DNA of 10,880 nt. Origin: an uncultured Eubacterium sp. (GTDB lineage: Bacteria > Bacillota > Clostridia > Lachnospirales > Lachnospiraceae). Below, piece after piece: positions 1 to 7,740 of the stretch. Position 1 is the stretch's first letter. Each line of letters starts with the position of its first letter. The position numbers were made by a program, and so were the translations under genes. The notes beneath the pieces were generated by a model. That model saw only the letters and a list, made by a program, of their open reading frames with translations. It did not search any database and was not told where the DNA came from. The stretch lies in NCBI GenBank assembly GCA_947573465.1, contig CANPET010000039.1:1-10880 (forward strand), written 5' to 3'.

Positions 1-326
1 GTCTTTGCATAATCTTCTTCAATCTTTTTGATCTCTTCTTTTGTCATATCTACAGCACTAAAAACAAAATCTACAGTAGATGCAACTGCCTCAACTTCAT
101 TTACATTATGAACAATCATGCTTTTTACACGCTCTGGCATTGGAACTGTCATTTTCCATCTGTCGCCAACAGCTTCTTCATATGTTTTTCCTGCAGAACG
201 TGGACTTGCTGCTAATGTAACAACTTCAAACCATGGGTGGTTATCTAAAAGAGTAATAAATCTCTGACCAACCATTCCTGTTGCTCCAAGTACGCCTACT
301 TTTAACTTCTTGTCTAATTTCATCAT
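1..326 (-). CDS. asd: Aspartate-semialdehyde dehydrogenase, N-terminal part (runs off the window)
   Basis: Makes L-aspartate 4-semialdehyde from aspartyl phosphate with NADPH in the cytoplasm, the branch-point step toward lysine/diaminopimelate, threonine and methionine. About 108 codons are visible. The protein begins MMKLDKKLKVGVLGATGMVG; the Rossmann glycine-rich loop GATGMVGQRF lies at residues 14-23. It is followed by NHPWFEVVTLAASPRSAGK and, further on, VDFVFSAVDM, which fit the NADP-binding domain. The form of the loop (GATGMVGQRF) suggests the archaeal/fungal-like Asd branch used by many Clostridia rather than the E. coli type. The catalytic Cys and His lie beyond the window. The start at 326 is preferred over the adjacent ATG at 323, because AGGA (334-337) is 7 nt from the first ATG. 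It follows the 366-812 gene by 39 nt on the same strand, so co-transcription is possible. Confidence 0.93.
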   Translation of the reverse strand, partial: MMKLDKKLKVGVLGATGMVGQRFITLLDNHPWFEVVTLAASPRSAGKTYEEAVGDRWKMTVPMPERVKSMIVHNVNEVEAVASTVDFVFSAVDMTKEEIKKIEEDYAK

Positions 327-365
327 TTCTTTATCCTCTCTATCTCATTATTATTTTTAACTATT

Positions 366-812
366 TTAATAAAAATCTGTCCAGCCGTCATCACTGTTTG
401 GATCATTTTTGTCCGACTGTCCTTTTTTTGTTGTTTCCGCTACGTTCGGATTCTTTGTTGCACTATTTTTCTTTGTCTCGCCGTTTTTCTTTGTCTCATT
501 CGCTTTCTTTGTTTTATTTTCTACTGCCTGATCTGTAAAAATATCTATAGCATAATTATCACCCTGATTATTGCCGTAGGTTTTATTTGTCGCAGTTTCT
601 CCGGAATTGCTACTTTTCTCTGATTCTTTTGCAGTACTACTCTGTTCGGAATTTTCTCTGTTATCCGTAGTGCTGACTACTGTTGTTTCTGCTATTGTTG
701 ACACTTCATCCGCTTTATCATTTTTTCCTTTACTGCATATTACAATAACTGCCACTGCTATAATAAGGAAAAGCGCTACTACTCCAACAATAATTGTTTT
801 CTTTTTATTCAT
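366..812 (-). CDS. Small membrane-anchored low-complexity protein, function unknown
   Basis: A 148-residue protein that I do not recognise. It has a basic start (MNKKK), one hydrophobic segment at about residues 6-26, and then a wholly hydrophilic tail rich in Thr, Ser, Lys, Asn and Glu. The tail includes short degenerate ETKKN repeats at about 105-117 and ends in DDGWTDFY. The predicted topology is a single N-terminal anchor with an extracytoplasmic disordered tail. Cys26 follows I-V-I, which is not a proper lipobox (no small residue at -1), so lipidation is doubtful. Its ATG lies 4 nt beyond the stop of the 817-1311 gene, and its GGGAGG ribosome binding site (821-826) sits inside the end of that gene, so the two are probably translationally coupled and work together. 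Low-complexity sequence limits homology inference. Confidence 0.75.
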   Translation of the reverse strand: MNKKKTIIVGVVALFLIIAVAVIVICSKGKNDKADEVSTIAETTVVSTTDNRENSEQSSTAKESEKSSNSGETATNKTYGNNQGDNYAIDIFTDQAVENKTKKANETKKNGETKKNSATKNPNVAETTKKGQSDKNDPNSDDGWTDFY

Positions 813-816
813 TCCT

Positions 817-1311
817 TTATACCTCCCAAATGCTTACCACATTTGTCTCAAAGTTATACGAAACTTTTTTTGTAGTTTCAGATTCTTTTTCCTTTTGTTT
901 CTTAATTGCCTCTTCCTGTTCCTGCCTTAACTGCTTTGAATAAGCATCTCTGGATTTTATCCATGTATCAGACATACATAATACATTTACCTCTGCCATA
1001 AAATAACAGAACATCCACACAATTATAATTCCTATAAGTGAAGAACCCACTGTATATTTTTTAAAAAAGGGAAGTTTCTGTCGATATTTAAAATCTGATA
1101 AAAAAATCAGCGGACTAAAAAACAAAATGGCAAAAAATATATATTTGTAAGCCATAAGCACATAATCCATTGTCTCAAACTTATAATATCTCAGTTCCCC
1201 ATATACGGACGCACCAATGAAAAATGCCATAAATGCATAATACAATAAAGCGGGTATCATTTTATATGATTTTCCGGAACGAAAACCAAAAACCTTTATC
1301 CCATCATTCAT
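817..1311 (-). CDS. Three-segment membrane protein with charged C-terminal helix, function unknown
   Basis: A 164-residue protein that I do not recognise. Hydrophobic segments at about residues 18-36, 50-71 and 89-110 indicate an integral membrane protein. A strongly charged stretch follows (about 120-147, rich in Lys, Glu and Gln, including QEQEEAIKKQKEKE), probably a helix or coiled coil, and then a short tail ending SIWEV. The start is fixed by AAGGAGG at 1319-1325, 7 nt before the ATG. That ribosome binding site begins only 5 nt after the discriminator base of the tRNA-Thr gene upstream, so the mRNA probably comes from the tRNA promoter or from readthrough of the giant gene. The next gene (366-812) starts 4 nt downstream, so the two form a tight pair. 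No known transporter or enzyme motif is visible. Confidence 0.78.
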   Translation of the reverse strand: MNDGIKVFGFRSGKSYKMIPALLYYAFMAFFIGASVYGELRYYKFETMDYVLMAYKYIFFAILFFSPLIFLSDFKYRQKLPFFKKYTVGSSLIGIIIVWMFCYFMAEVNVLCMSDTWIKSRDAYSKQLRQEQEEAIKKQKEKESETTKKVSYNFETNVVSIWEV

Positions 1312-1330
1312 ATGCCTGCCTCCTTAAAAA

Positions 1331-1402
1331 GCTACTGGCGTGACTCGAACACGTGACCTGCTGATTACGAATCAGCTGCTCTACCAACTGAGCTACAGTA
1401 GC
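1331..1402 (-). tRNA. tRNA-Thr (anticodon CGU)
   Basis: The minus strand folds as a complete cloverleaf. The 7-bp acceptor stem is GCTACTG/CAGTAGC, the D arm is GCTC-AGTTGGTA-GAGC, and the anticodon stem GCTGA/TCAGC encloses loop TTCGTAA with anticodon CGT, which reads ACG. The variable loop is AGGTC and the T arm is ACGTG-TTCGAGT-CACGC. The outermost T-stem pair (A49-C65) is a mismatch. The body is 72 nt; base 73 would be U (1330). CCA is not encoded, so it must be added after transcription. Five Ts (1326-1330) and then a ribosome binding site follow directly. It has its own promoter just upstream. Confidence 0.95.
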
Positions 1403-1407
1403 ATAAT

Positions 1408-1459
1408 GCGTTCTCTTTAATTTACTATATGACTCATAAAAAGTCAATGTAGAGAACGC
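1408..1459. repeat. 9-bp perfect inverted repeat framing the tRNA-Thr promoter
   Basis: GCGTTCTCT at 1408-1416 is matched by AGAGAACGC at 1451-1459, with 34 bp between. The -35 and -10 boxes of the tRNA promoter lie between the arms; one arm falls at the expected start of transcription and the other just upstream of the -35 box. A smaller dyad, TGACT (1430-1434) and AGTCA (1442-1446), lies inside and overlaps the -35 box. In readthrough RNA from the giant gene the arms could form a stem, but no T-run follows, so I do not call it a terminator. Confidence 0.6.
1419..1447 (-). promoter_or_regulatory. Sigma-A type promoter of tRNA-Thr and probably of the two membrane-protein genes
   Basis: On the minus strand TTGACT (1442-1447) is followed after exactly 17 bp by TAAATT (1419-1424). 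The expected start of transcription is near 1412, giving a leader of about 10 nt before the tRNA. The -35 box matches consensus at 5 of 6 positions and the -10 box at 4 of 6. Confidence 0.7.
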
Positions 1460-1470
1460 TATTAATTTTC

Positions 1471-4400
1471 TTATTTATAATTTTTATCACTTTGCAGCTG
1501 TTCCGGTTCAAATCCAATGTCAACTGCCTGACCGATATTATTTAAGTCTGCATCCAGTTTAATGGCTATCAATGAATACAATTTGCACTCAGCATGAAGA
1601 TTGTTTAAATATCCATTACTGTTCCTATACAAATTAATATCAGTATTTGTAATTGCACCATCTGTCAGACCGGATAAATTCAGTCCAAAATCAAACCTGC
1701 TTACATTGTCAAAAGAATAAGAACGAATAATATTTCCAAGAGACACATCTTCTATAGCTCCACTATTACTGCTGTCTAAAATTTTATCTCTTATGCTGTC
1801 AGACATATTCAATGCAAAGCATAAATCTGTCATAATATTGTTCTGCATTTCTTTATAAGTACGTTTTATATAAAACTCCTTATTTTCCTTAATAGTCTCC
1901 GTCTTTTTTGTAGTAGACTGTGGTATCCAGAAAAGTATCTTTTTATATTTTGTTGTTGTCACTGTTTTTTCCAGCTCATATTGAACGTTCTTATGGATGT
2001 ATACATGCATAGGTGTCACATAAAAATCTGTAGTAATTTTCTGACTGTCTGATTTCAAACTATAAGAGGTTTTCACCTCAGTCTTTGTCTTACTTGTAGA
2101 CTCTGTAGTTTCTGTTGTTGTTCCCGGAACCAGTACATTACTATCTGTTATGCTCTTCATATATGGTACATCTGCATGTACATTTCCATATACTCCTTCT
2201 TTCTCTACCTTTAATTTTGCTGACAATGGAACATCTTTCAGATTAATATCAAACAAGCCTAAACTTAATGCAAGACTTGCCTTTGCACTCACATCAAAAT
2301 TCATGTTGCCTGCTGTCTCTCCAAAGGCTTTTAATAATGTATCAATACTGCTTACATCAATATATCCACTTCCATCTGGTTTCAAAGAAATCGTTGTAGA
2401 ATCATATAATCTGACATTAACTTCACTGCCTGAAATCTTTCCTTTATAAGAGATTTCCTGACCATTAATATTAATATTTTCAAGCAGCTCTGCAAAATTA
2501 ACATCTTTTCCACTAAATATATTATTTATTCCATCTAAATCTGCATACTGCTTAAACATTTCAAGATGAATATCTTTTTCATCTTCTACGATATCCAGCC
2601 ACTGCAAGGCAGGTGTAATATCAATATCGTATATTTTCAAAACAGCATTTATAACTGATGCGACAGAACTATCATCCGACATTACTTTTAAACCATCAAT
2701 TTCTACATAAACGGTCTTATTTTCATATACAACAGATAGTTGTTTCCCACCGATTACTGTATCCAAAGTGACAGCCGGCTGATTTCTCCATTTTTTCACG
2801 AAATCTATTACTGCCTTTAAATCTATATATTTTTCGGCATCTGCTATTTCTGTTACTTTTGTATCTATAATCTCTCCCTGAATCATATCATTCACGGAAA
2901 TTTTCTTTCCTAATACTGAAATTTTTAATGACGTATCACTATTATAAACAAAGGAAAGTTCTTTACCATCACAACGGAATTGCGAAATTTTATTCAAAAT
3001 ATCCTTCGCAGATACTTCCGTATCAATATTTATTCCATTGTCTTTTAACATAGAAATAATATATGGTAACTCTGTCTTTATATAAACATTTCCTGCATGC
3101 AAATATAAATTGCCATTGAAGTAAACAATCTTAGCTGTAAGTTCACTCTGATTGATATTGAACTGAATATCCGCCTCAATTCCTGTAGCATTTAGTAAAT
3201 CTTCCACACCAAATTGTTTTAAAACTTCTAAGACATCTGTTACTTTGCTGTATTCAGTGCTTTCAACTTCAATCACAGGTGACTGATTATATATTTCCTG
3301 TATATCCAATATCACATCCAGCTTTGTATCATTTATTTCTGTTCTAATAGAAATCTGGTCCTTATCAAGACTAATTTCAATCTCCTGCTTATCTGTTAAT
3401 ACTGTTATTACAATCCTGTCATCTATAATCTGAATGCCTTTTATCTTATCTGTAATCTGAGACAAGTCATCATTATTTATAACGCCTGACAAAACTTTAC
3501 TTATCTTATCGTAAATCAGGTTAATACCAGATGCATTAATATATAAATTATCTTCCTTTACAGTTGCTGTTATATCAATGCCTTCTATCTGTGTATTCAA
3601 AGTGCATGCCAGACTCTCACCAAATGCAGCTGTTAACTGACCTGCAATTTCATAATCATTTATCTTTGCATGAACACCAGCCTTGATTCCTTTTGCCTTT
3701 ATCAACTGCTCAATTTTCTGAATGTTGATAATTTCTAACACTTTATTTAAATCAAGATATTTGTCATTCTGATATTCTGATTTCTCAATCACCTGTTTCT
3801 CAAAGAAATCTGCCAGAACAATTTTGCCACTAACTGCTGTATTATCGATTTCAATACCATCTACACTGATCTCATCTCTATAACAATCCAAAACGGCATT
3901 CAGTTTCACATTGTCTTTCTGATACTCTATTACAAGTCTGCCCTCTTTAAATGAAATATTTTTTATATCAAGCAGCATTGCAAGTGAAATCTGATCTGCA
4001 ATATCTGTTCCCGCAAATATTTGTTCAAGATTATATCCGGTATACTTCTTAATAAGATTAAATAATGTTTCTTTGGTTGACTTCAAGTAAAACTTACCAA
4101 AATGTACATAGATAAAATCATCAACATATGTCAGTTCTATGCTCTTATCCTTATAAGGAATAACTATTTTGCATCCATTTACCGATTTATCATAAATAAT
4201 GTCTGCTGCAATCTGAAAATCGCCAAACTTTAAATCTGCCTGAAATCCAAATGCTTTGGAGTTTTGTATATTACTGATATTGTTTTTGATAAGCTGATAT
4301 GCATTGCCAAAATCAACATACTGTGCCTCGTTGTCTACATCTATATTCTGCTTCTTTGTATTATTTATTTTTGCACTGACATCTAATTGTTTCCCTGAAA

Positions 4401-7400
4401 TCTTTATACCTTTTACTGTAACTGTTCTTCCTGTCACAGCGATATCTAGATTGTTGTCTTTGAAACGGTACAGAACTTTCAAAGTTTTTCCATCACATGA
4501 AAATGACTGGATATTCTGAATCATATCTTTTGCGGACAGTTCTCCTATCATTTGTTTCAACGCTCCAGAAATATCCACTGCTAGAACGTTTGATACATTC
4601 TGTTGCTTTAATACTTGTGATAGAACCTGCCCTAAATCAGACAATGTTGTTTTGACATGAATATTTACCACGTCAGCAAAAATCCTGCCATCGATATACT
4701 TGATTGTTACTGGAATTGTAGTATTTCCATCTGTAATATTCGTGGATATCAACAAAGCTGTTTTGTTACGATAATCTGCCTTTACATTGGCTTTGATATT
4801 CATCCCGGCTATATTTAAAACAATATCTGTATCAATACCTGTCGATGTAATAATATCTTCTAAACCTAACTGTTCCAATACATTGATAATATCAGAAAGT
4901 TTTGTATACTCACTACTGTTTACACTAATAAGCGGCGATTTCGTATAAATCTTTTTGACTGCTAATTTTGCATTAAAATTCATACCAAGTACTGCAGTAG
5001 ATAATGATAATGTTTTCTTTTTTAACTTTATTGTTGCTAACTGTCCTTTTGCATACTTATATTGAACAATCAAATATCCTTTTTTATATTGGAAAGTCTT
5101 CACATTTCCAATACTATCTTTGATTGTAAAACTTCCTGCATATTCTTTTATCAGTCTTTCAAAAGCATCACCAAAAGACTCTGCCTCAGACAGTGTCTTA
5201 CTCATCAACGGAATACCTGTTTTTTTCAAAATTTTCTTTAATAACTGATATGTATATTCAGAAGAACCTTTTACGCTGATATTCCCGGATTTTGCATAAA
5301 TCACATCATTTTTATAAATCAGTGTAATCGGTATGCCTTCAATATTCGTCGTATATTTAATCTGGAAGCCTTTATCATAAGATGCCTTTGCGATTCCTTT
5401 TAGTTCAAAACCATTTCCTGAAATTCTCGTATCTAAAATAATGCCTTTTGATTTTAATAACTTATAAAGGCTTAACTTTGACAACGATTTCAGTATCACA
5501 TCCGTACTTACATACCGGGATTTCTTTACTTTTACTTTTGGATTCTTTTTATATTTTTTTGTTATACGGGCTTTTACTGCAAAACTCTTTCCCTGATTGA
5601 TTTTAACAGTATTTTTACTTACTGCCACTTTAAAATTCAGTTTGTTCAAAGATGCCTTTACACTAAGATATCCGTCTTTAAAGCTTACTGATTTCACATC
5701 GTTTAACAATTTTTTGATATTAATGTTTCCATCTTTTAATTGCTTGATAGTCTTTGCATACTGTTTTGGTATCAGTTGATTTTTCTTCATGTCAATGCCA
5801 ACCATTACCATTACTCTTCTAACAGTACTTTCAATATCTTTCAGTTTACATTTAACTCTGATATTTTCTGCACTGATGTACACAAATTTTCCTACAATAG
5901 CCGCATTTAGTTTCACTCCTTCAATTTTTGACGAAAATTTCAACTTCAAAGGTTGATATCCAAGAACCGCCTTCCCTGAAATTTTCAGGTCCTGCGTTTT
6001 CATAGAAACTTTTGCTCCGATACCTTCTGCCTGTATCGTATCAATCCATGGTTTTAATAATGTAGTTACCTTAGAGATATCGTGAAATCCATTGAACTTA
6101 GGAAAATCTGTTTTTGATGTAGTTGTTATCTTTGCAGTCACATCACTGTCTGCTAATTTTAATGAAATGTCTGCATATTCAAGATTTACATTCTCATCTT
6201 TCAAGCCAACTTTTATATTTGCCTTAATTCCATCTTTTTCAAACGCAACTTTTATTGCATCTTTGGACTGCTCCATTTTCACATTATTTAACAGTCCGGA
6301 CACTGTCTTATCATCCAATGAAATATGTTTCAGATCTATTTGTGTCAAATAATCTATATTAATTGACTCTGTCTTTGTATCAACTGCTTTTCCTATAATT
6401 TGGACTGCTTCAAAAATACTGTCAGTTTTCATGGAAACCTTAACATTTCCATATTGCAGATACACTTTTTTATCAGCATACGCAGCAAATAAATCTTTTC
6501 CCTTTATTTTAATAATGCCGTTATTGATATCTACAAACATATCCAAATTTAGATTTGTTTTATCTATAACTAAATCCATATGATAGTAAGGTTTATTCGT
6601 AAACATGTCTTTAATATATTTGGACATGTCTGTATCTTTCTTTGTCGGCAGATCAGATAATTTGTTTTTATCGTATTTATTTTTAATAAAATCATCTACA
6701 CTTCCTTCATCCGGCAAAGCTTTCACTTCACCAAAATCAGAGAATGTTTCTGTAATTTCTCCCTGACAGGTAACATCACCAACAACTGCAATACTGATAT
6801 CATAGTTTTCACTATAGTGAATCACTAGAGGTCTCCACTGCTTATCCATTGTCACTGTGACTTTTACACTATGAAATGTCGGATAATCTGATGCACCACC
6901 TTCTGTTCTCATCTGTCTTTTATAATAAACTGTAGATTCATCTGGTTTTAACTCATACTCAAATTTGTATTTATCTTTATCTGTGTCCAACCGTTTAGAC
7001 TTTATTATTGTTGTTTTATCAATTACATAATTTGTCAGAGCAAACGGTGTCCTTCCATAGTTCTGCGAATATGTATCCTTAGAAACTGCTGTAAAATCAT
7101 CTTCCCATTCAATATCGTCCATTGATTTCACTTTTTTTGCATTTCTGATAAGAATAGCGCCATCTTTAAACGTACGCTGTTGTCCTGTACTCAATAATGA
7201 ACTTTCACTTGCTGACTGCTGTGTAGCATTTCCATTTTTTATAACTTTTCTCGCTGAAATATTCTGGGTATAATTCATAAACAGAACATCCGCTACTGCC
7301 GTTCCTTCTGTTTTAGAAGTCCATGCATCCATATTTTTTATAACACTCTGGCAGATAGAAATATTTTCTTCCGGCGAATAATCATCCGGTGTAGAATCGT

Positions 7401-7596
7401 CCTTCGGAATATTCTTGTAAGTTTCATTCTCTACTACTTTCGTCTTATCTATTGTCTTACTTTCTGTAGTATCTTTCAGAAAAAGAGAATGTACCAAAGT
7501 TCCCACAATTAATGCTGCAAATACAAAAAGCATTGCTGCTACTACCTTTTTCTTTTTACTCATAATTTTCTTTTGTTTCTCACTTGTCTTTTTCAC
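1471..7596 (-). CDS. Giant membrane-anchored repetitive beta-rich surface protein (2041 residues), family unknown
   Basis: I do not recognise a named family. A very basic N-terminus (11 Lys in residues 1-17) precedes one hydrophobic segment at about 18-40. There is no signal-peptidase site or lipobox, so it is probably a signal anchor with about 2000 residues outside the membrane. Residues 41-75 are a hydrophilic spacer and about 76-320 a distinct domain. Residues 340-1810 hold about eight divergent repeats with alternating hydrophobic/polar beta strands and short helices. Their marker is aromatic-hydrophobic-x4-5-N/G-hydrophobic-x-hydrophobic-K, for example VYLQYGNVKVSMK at 378-390. A Thr/Ser-rich stretch lies at 1826-1844, then a C-terminal domain. 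No LPXTG, choline-binding or S-layer motif is visible. The start is GTG at 7596, with GGGAGG at 7603-7608; the ATG at 7563 lacks such a site. The curved-sheet pattern recalls LolA/LppX-like or repeating-beta-groove lipid carriers, but that is inference. Confidence 0.85.
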   Translation of the reverse strand: MKKTSEKQKKIMSKKKKVVAAMLFVFAALIVGTLVHSLFLKDTTESKTIDKTKVVENETYKNIPKDDSTPDDYSPEENISICQSVIKNMDAWTSKTEGTAVADVLFMNYTQNISARKVIKNGNATQQSASESSLLSTGQQRTFKDGAILIRNAKKVKSMDDIEWEDDFTAVSKDTYSQNYGRTPFALTNYVIDKTTIIKSKRLDTDKDKYKFEYELKPDESTVYYKRQMRTEGGASDYPTFHSVKVTVTMDKQWRPLVIHYSENYDISIAVVGDVTCQGEITETFSDFGEVKALPDEGSVDDFIKNKYDKNKLSDLPTKKDTDMSKYIKDMFTNKPYYHMDLVIDKTNLNLDMFVDINNGIIKIKGKDLFAAYADKKVYLQYGNVKVSMKTDSIFEAVQIIGKAVDTKTESINIDYLTQIDLKHISLDDKTVSGLLNNVKMEQSKDAIKVAFEKDGIKANIKVGLKDENVNLEYADISLKLADSDVTAKITTTSKTDFPKFNGFHDISKVTTLLKPWIDTIQAEGIGAKVSMKTQDLKISGKAVLGYQPLKLKFSSKIEGVKLNAAIVGKFVYISAENIRVKCKLKDIESTVRRVMVMVGIDMKKNQLIPKQYAKTIKQLKDGNINIKKLLNDVKSVSFKDGYLSVKASLNKLNFKVAVSKNTVKINQGKSFAVKARITKKYKKNPKVKVKKSRYVSTDVILKSLSKLSLYKLLKSKGIILDTRISGNGFELKGIAKASYDKGFQIKYTTNIEGIPITLIYKNDVIYAKSGNISVKGSSEYTYQLLKKILKKTGIPLMSKTLSEAESFGDAFERLIKEYAGSFTIKDSIGNVKTFQYKKGYLIVQYKYAKGQLATIKLKKKTLSLSTAVLGMNFNAKLAVKKIYTKSPLISVNSSEYTKLSDIINVLEQLGLEDIITSTGIDTDIVLNIAGMNIKANVKADYRNKTALLISTNITDGNTTIPVTIKYIDGRIFADVVNIHVKTTLSDLGQVLSQVLKQQNVSNVLAVDISGALKQMIGELSAKDMIQNIQSFSCDGKTLKVLYRFKDNNLDIAVTGRTVTVKGIKISGKQLDVSAKINNTKKQNIDVDNEAQYVDFGNAYQLIKNNISNIQNSKAFGFQADLKFGDFQIAADIIYDKSVNGCKIVIPYKDKSIELTYVDDFIYVHFGKFYLKSTKETLFNLIKKYTGYNLEQIFAGTDIADQISLAMLLDIKNISFKEGRLVIEYQKDNVKLNAVLDCYRDEISVDGIEIDNTAVSGKIVLADFFEKQVIEKSEYQNDKYLDLNKVLEIINIQKIEQLIKAKGIKAGVHAKINDYEIAGQLTAAFGESLACTLNTQIEGIDITATVKEDNLYINASGINLIYDKISKVLSGVINNDDLSQITDKIKGIQIIDDRIVITVLTDKQEIEISLDKDQISIRTEINDTKLDVILDIQEIYNQSPVIEVESTEYSKVTDVLEVLKQFGVEDLLNATGIEADIQFNINQSELTAKIVYFNGNLYLHAGNVYIKTELPYIISMLKDNGINIDTEVSAKDILNKISQFRCDGKELSFVYNSDTSLKISVLGKKISVNDMIQGEIIDTKVTEIADAEKYIDLKAVIDFVKKWRNQPAVTLDTVIGGKQLSVVYENKTVYVEIDGLKVMSDDSSVASVINAVLKIYDIDITPALQWLDIVEDEKDIHLEMFKQYADLDGINNIFSGKDVNFAELLENININGQEISYKGKISGSEVNVRLYDSTTISLKPDGSGYIDVSSIDTLLKAFGETAGNMNFDVSAKASLALSLGLFDINLKDVPLSAKLKVEKEGVYGNVHADVPYMKSITDSNVLVPGTTTETTESTSKTKTEVKTSYSLKSDSQKITTDFYVTPMHVYIHKNVQYELEKTVTTTKYKKILFWIPQSTTKKTETIKENKEFYIKRTYKEMQNNIMTDLCFALNMSDSIRDKILDSSNSGAIEDVSLGNIIRSYSFDNVSRFDFGLNLSGLTDGAITNTDINLYRNSNGYLNNLHAECKLYSLIAIKLDADLNNIGQAVDIGFEPEQLQSDKNYK
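2887..3294 (-). repeat. Closest internal duplicate, copy 2 (residues 1435-1570 of the giant protein)
   Basis: This block begins IYNQSPVIEVESTEYSKVTD and includes LLNATGIEADIQFNI, then SAKDILNKISQFRCDGKELS. It aligns with the block at residues 883-1075, which begins IYTKSPLISVNSSEYTKLSD. The offset is 552 residues at the start and 508 at the SAKD motif, so this copy lacks about 44 residues inside. Confidence 0.65.
4372..4950 (-). repeat. Closest internal duplicate, copy 1 (residues 883-1075 of the giant protein)
   Basis: This is the longer partner of the block at 2887-3294. It carries IITSTGIDTDIVLNI and SAKDMIQNIQSFSCDGKTLK and retains the TNITDGNTTIPVTIKYIDG strand pair that the other copy lacks. 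Both copies have a Cys in the CDGK motif (C1034 and C1542), which the other repeats do not share. Confidence 0.65.
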
Positions 7597-7602
7597 AATC
7601 TG

Positions 7603-7608
7603 CCTCCC
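7603..7608 (-). promoter_or_regulatory. Ribosome binding site that decides the GTG start of the giant gene
   Basis: GGGAGG on the minus strand lies 6 nt before the GTG at 7594-7596. The first in-frame ATG (7561-7563, codon 12) has only AT-rich, A-rich sequence in front of it. Starting at GTG adds MKKTSEKQKKI, which lengthens the basic region before the membrane segment. Confidence 0.8.
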
Positions 7609-7651
7609 AGCATTTCAATCACAAATATTTTTATTAATTCACAATTTTATA

Positions 7652-7680
7652 ATTTTACTACAAGAAAAAATTTTTTTCAA
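7652..7680 (-). promoter_or_regulatory. Sigma-A type promoter of the giant surface-protein gene
   Basis: On the minus strand TTGAAA (7675-7680) and TAAAAT (7652-7657) are separated by 17 bp. The spacer is nearly all A and T tracts and is quasi-palindromic. The predicted start near 7645 gives a 5' leader of about 49 nt that contains only the ribosome binding site. No riboswitch-like structure is evident. Confidence 0.7.
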
Positions 7681-7740
7681 ATTTTTATGACATTTTCTCT
7701 AGCAGTTTGGTATTTCTACTCCAAAAGAAAGTTCAATGTG

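Larger units (their letters stand above)
2167..6579 (-). repeat. Array of about eight divergent protein-level repeats in the giant gene
   Basis: The marker strand pair recurs at residues 377-390, 570-584, 764-778, 970-984, 1160-1174, 1350-1364, 1495-1509 and 1627-1641. Spacings are 193, 194, 206, 190, 190, 145 and 132 residues. A weak ninth copy (GVYGNVHADVPYM) is at 1801-1813. Each marker is followed by a helix-like stretch (such as STKETLFNLIKKY). Most are then followed by a strand around a K/D-G-x-L-x-V-x-Y core and a second helix leading to a long hairpin before the next marker. Copies differ strongly in sequence, so the duplications are old. The last three are shorter, having lost the strand pair that carries TxIEGIxIT in other copies. 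Confidence 0.72.

Noticed and set aside
441..812. Lipoprotein call for the small low-complexity protein because of Cys26
   Set aside because: The residues before the Cys are I-V-I; a lipobox needs a small residue at -1.
281..930. Two plus-strand open frames over the 5' ends of the minus-strand genes (281-538 and 607-930)
   Set aside because: They are antisense to well supported minus-strand genes, lack ribosome binding sites and encode Leu/Phe/Ser-rich shadow sequence.
1326..1330. T-run after the tRNA as a true terminator
   Set aside because: There are only five Ts, the stem before them is the tRNA acceptor itself, and a strong ribosome binding site follows at once.
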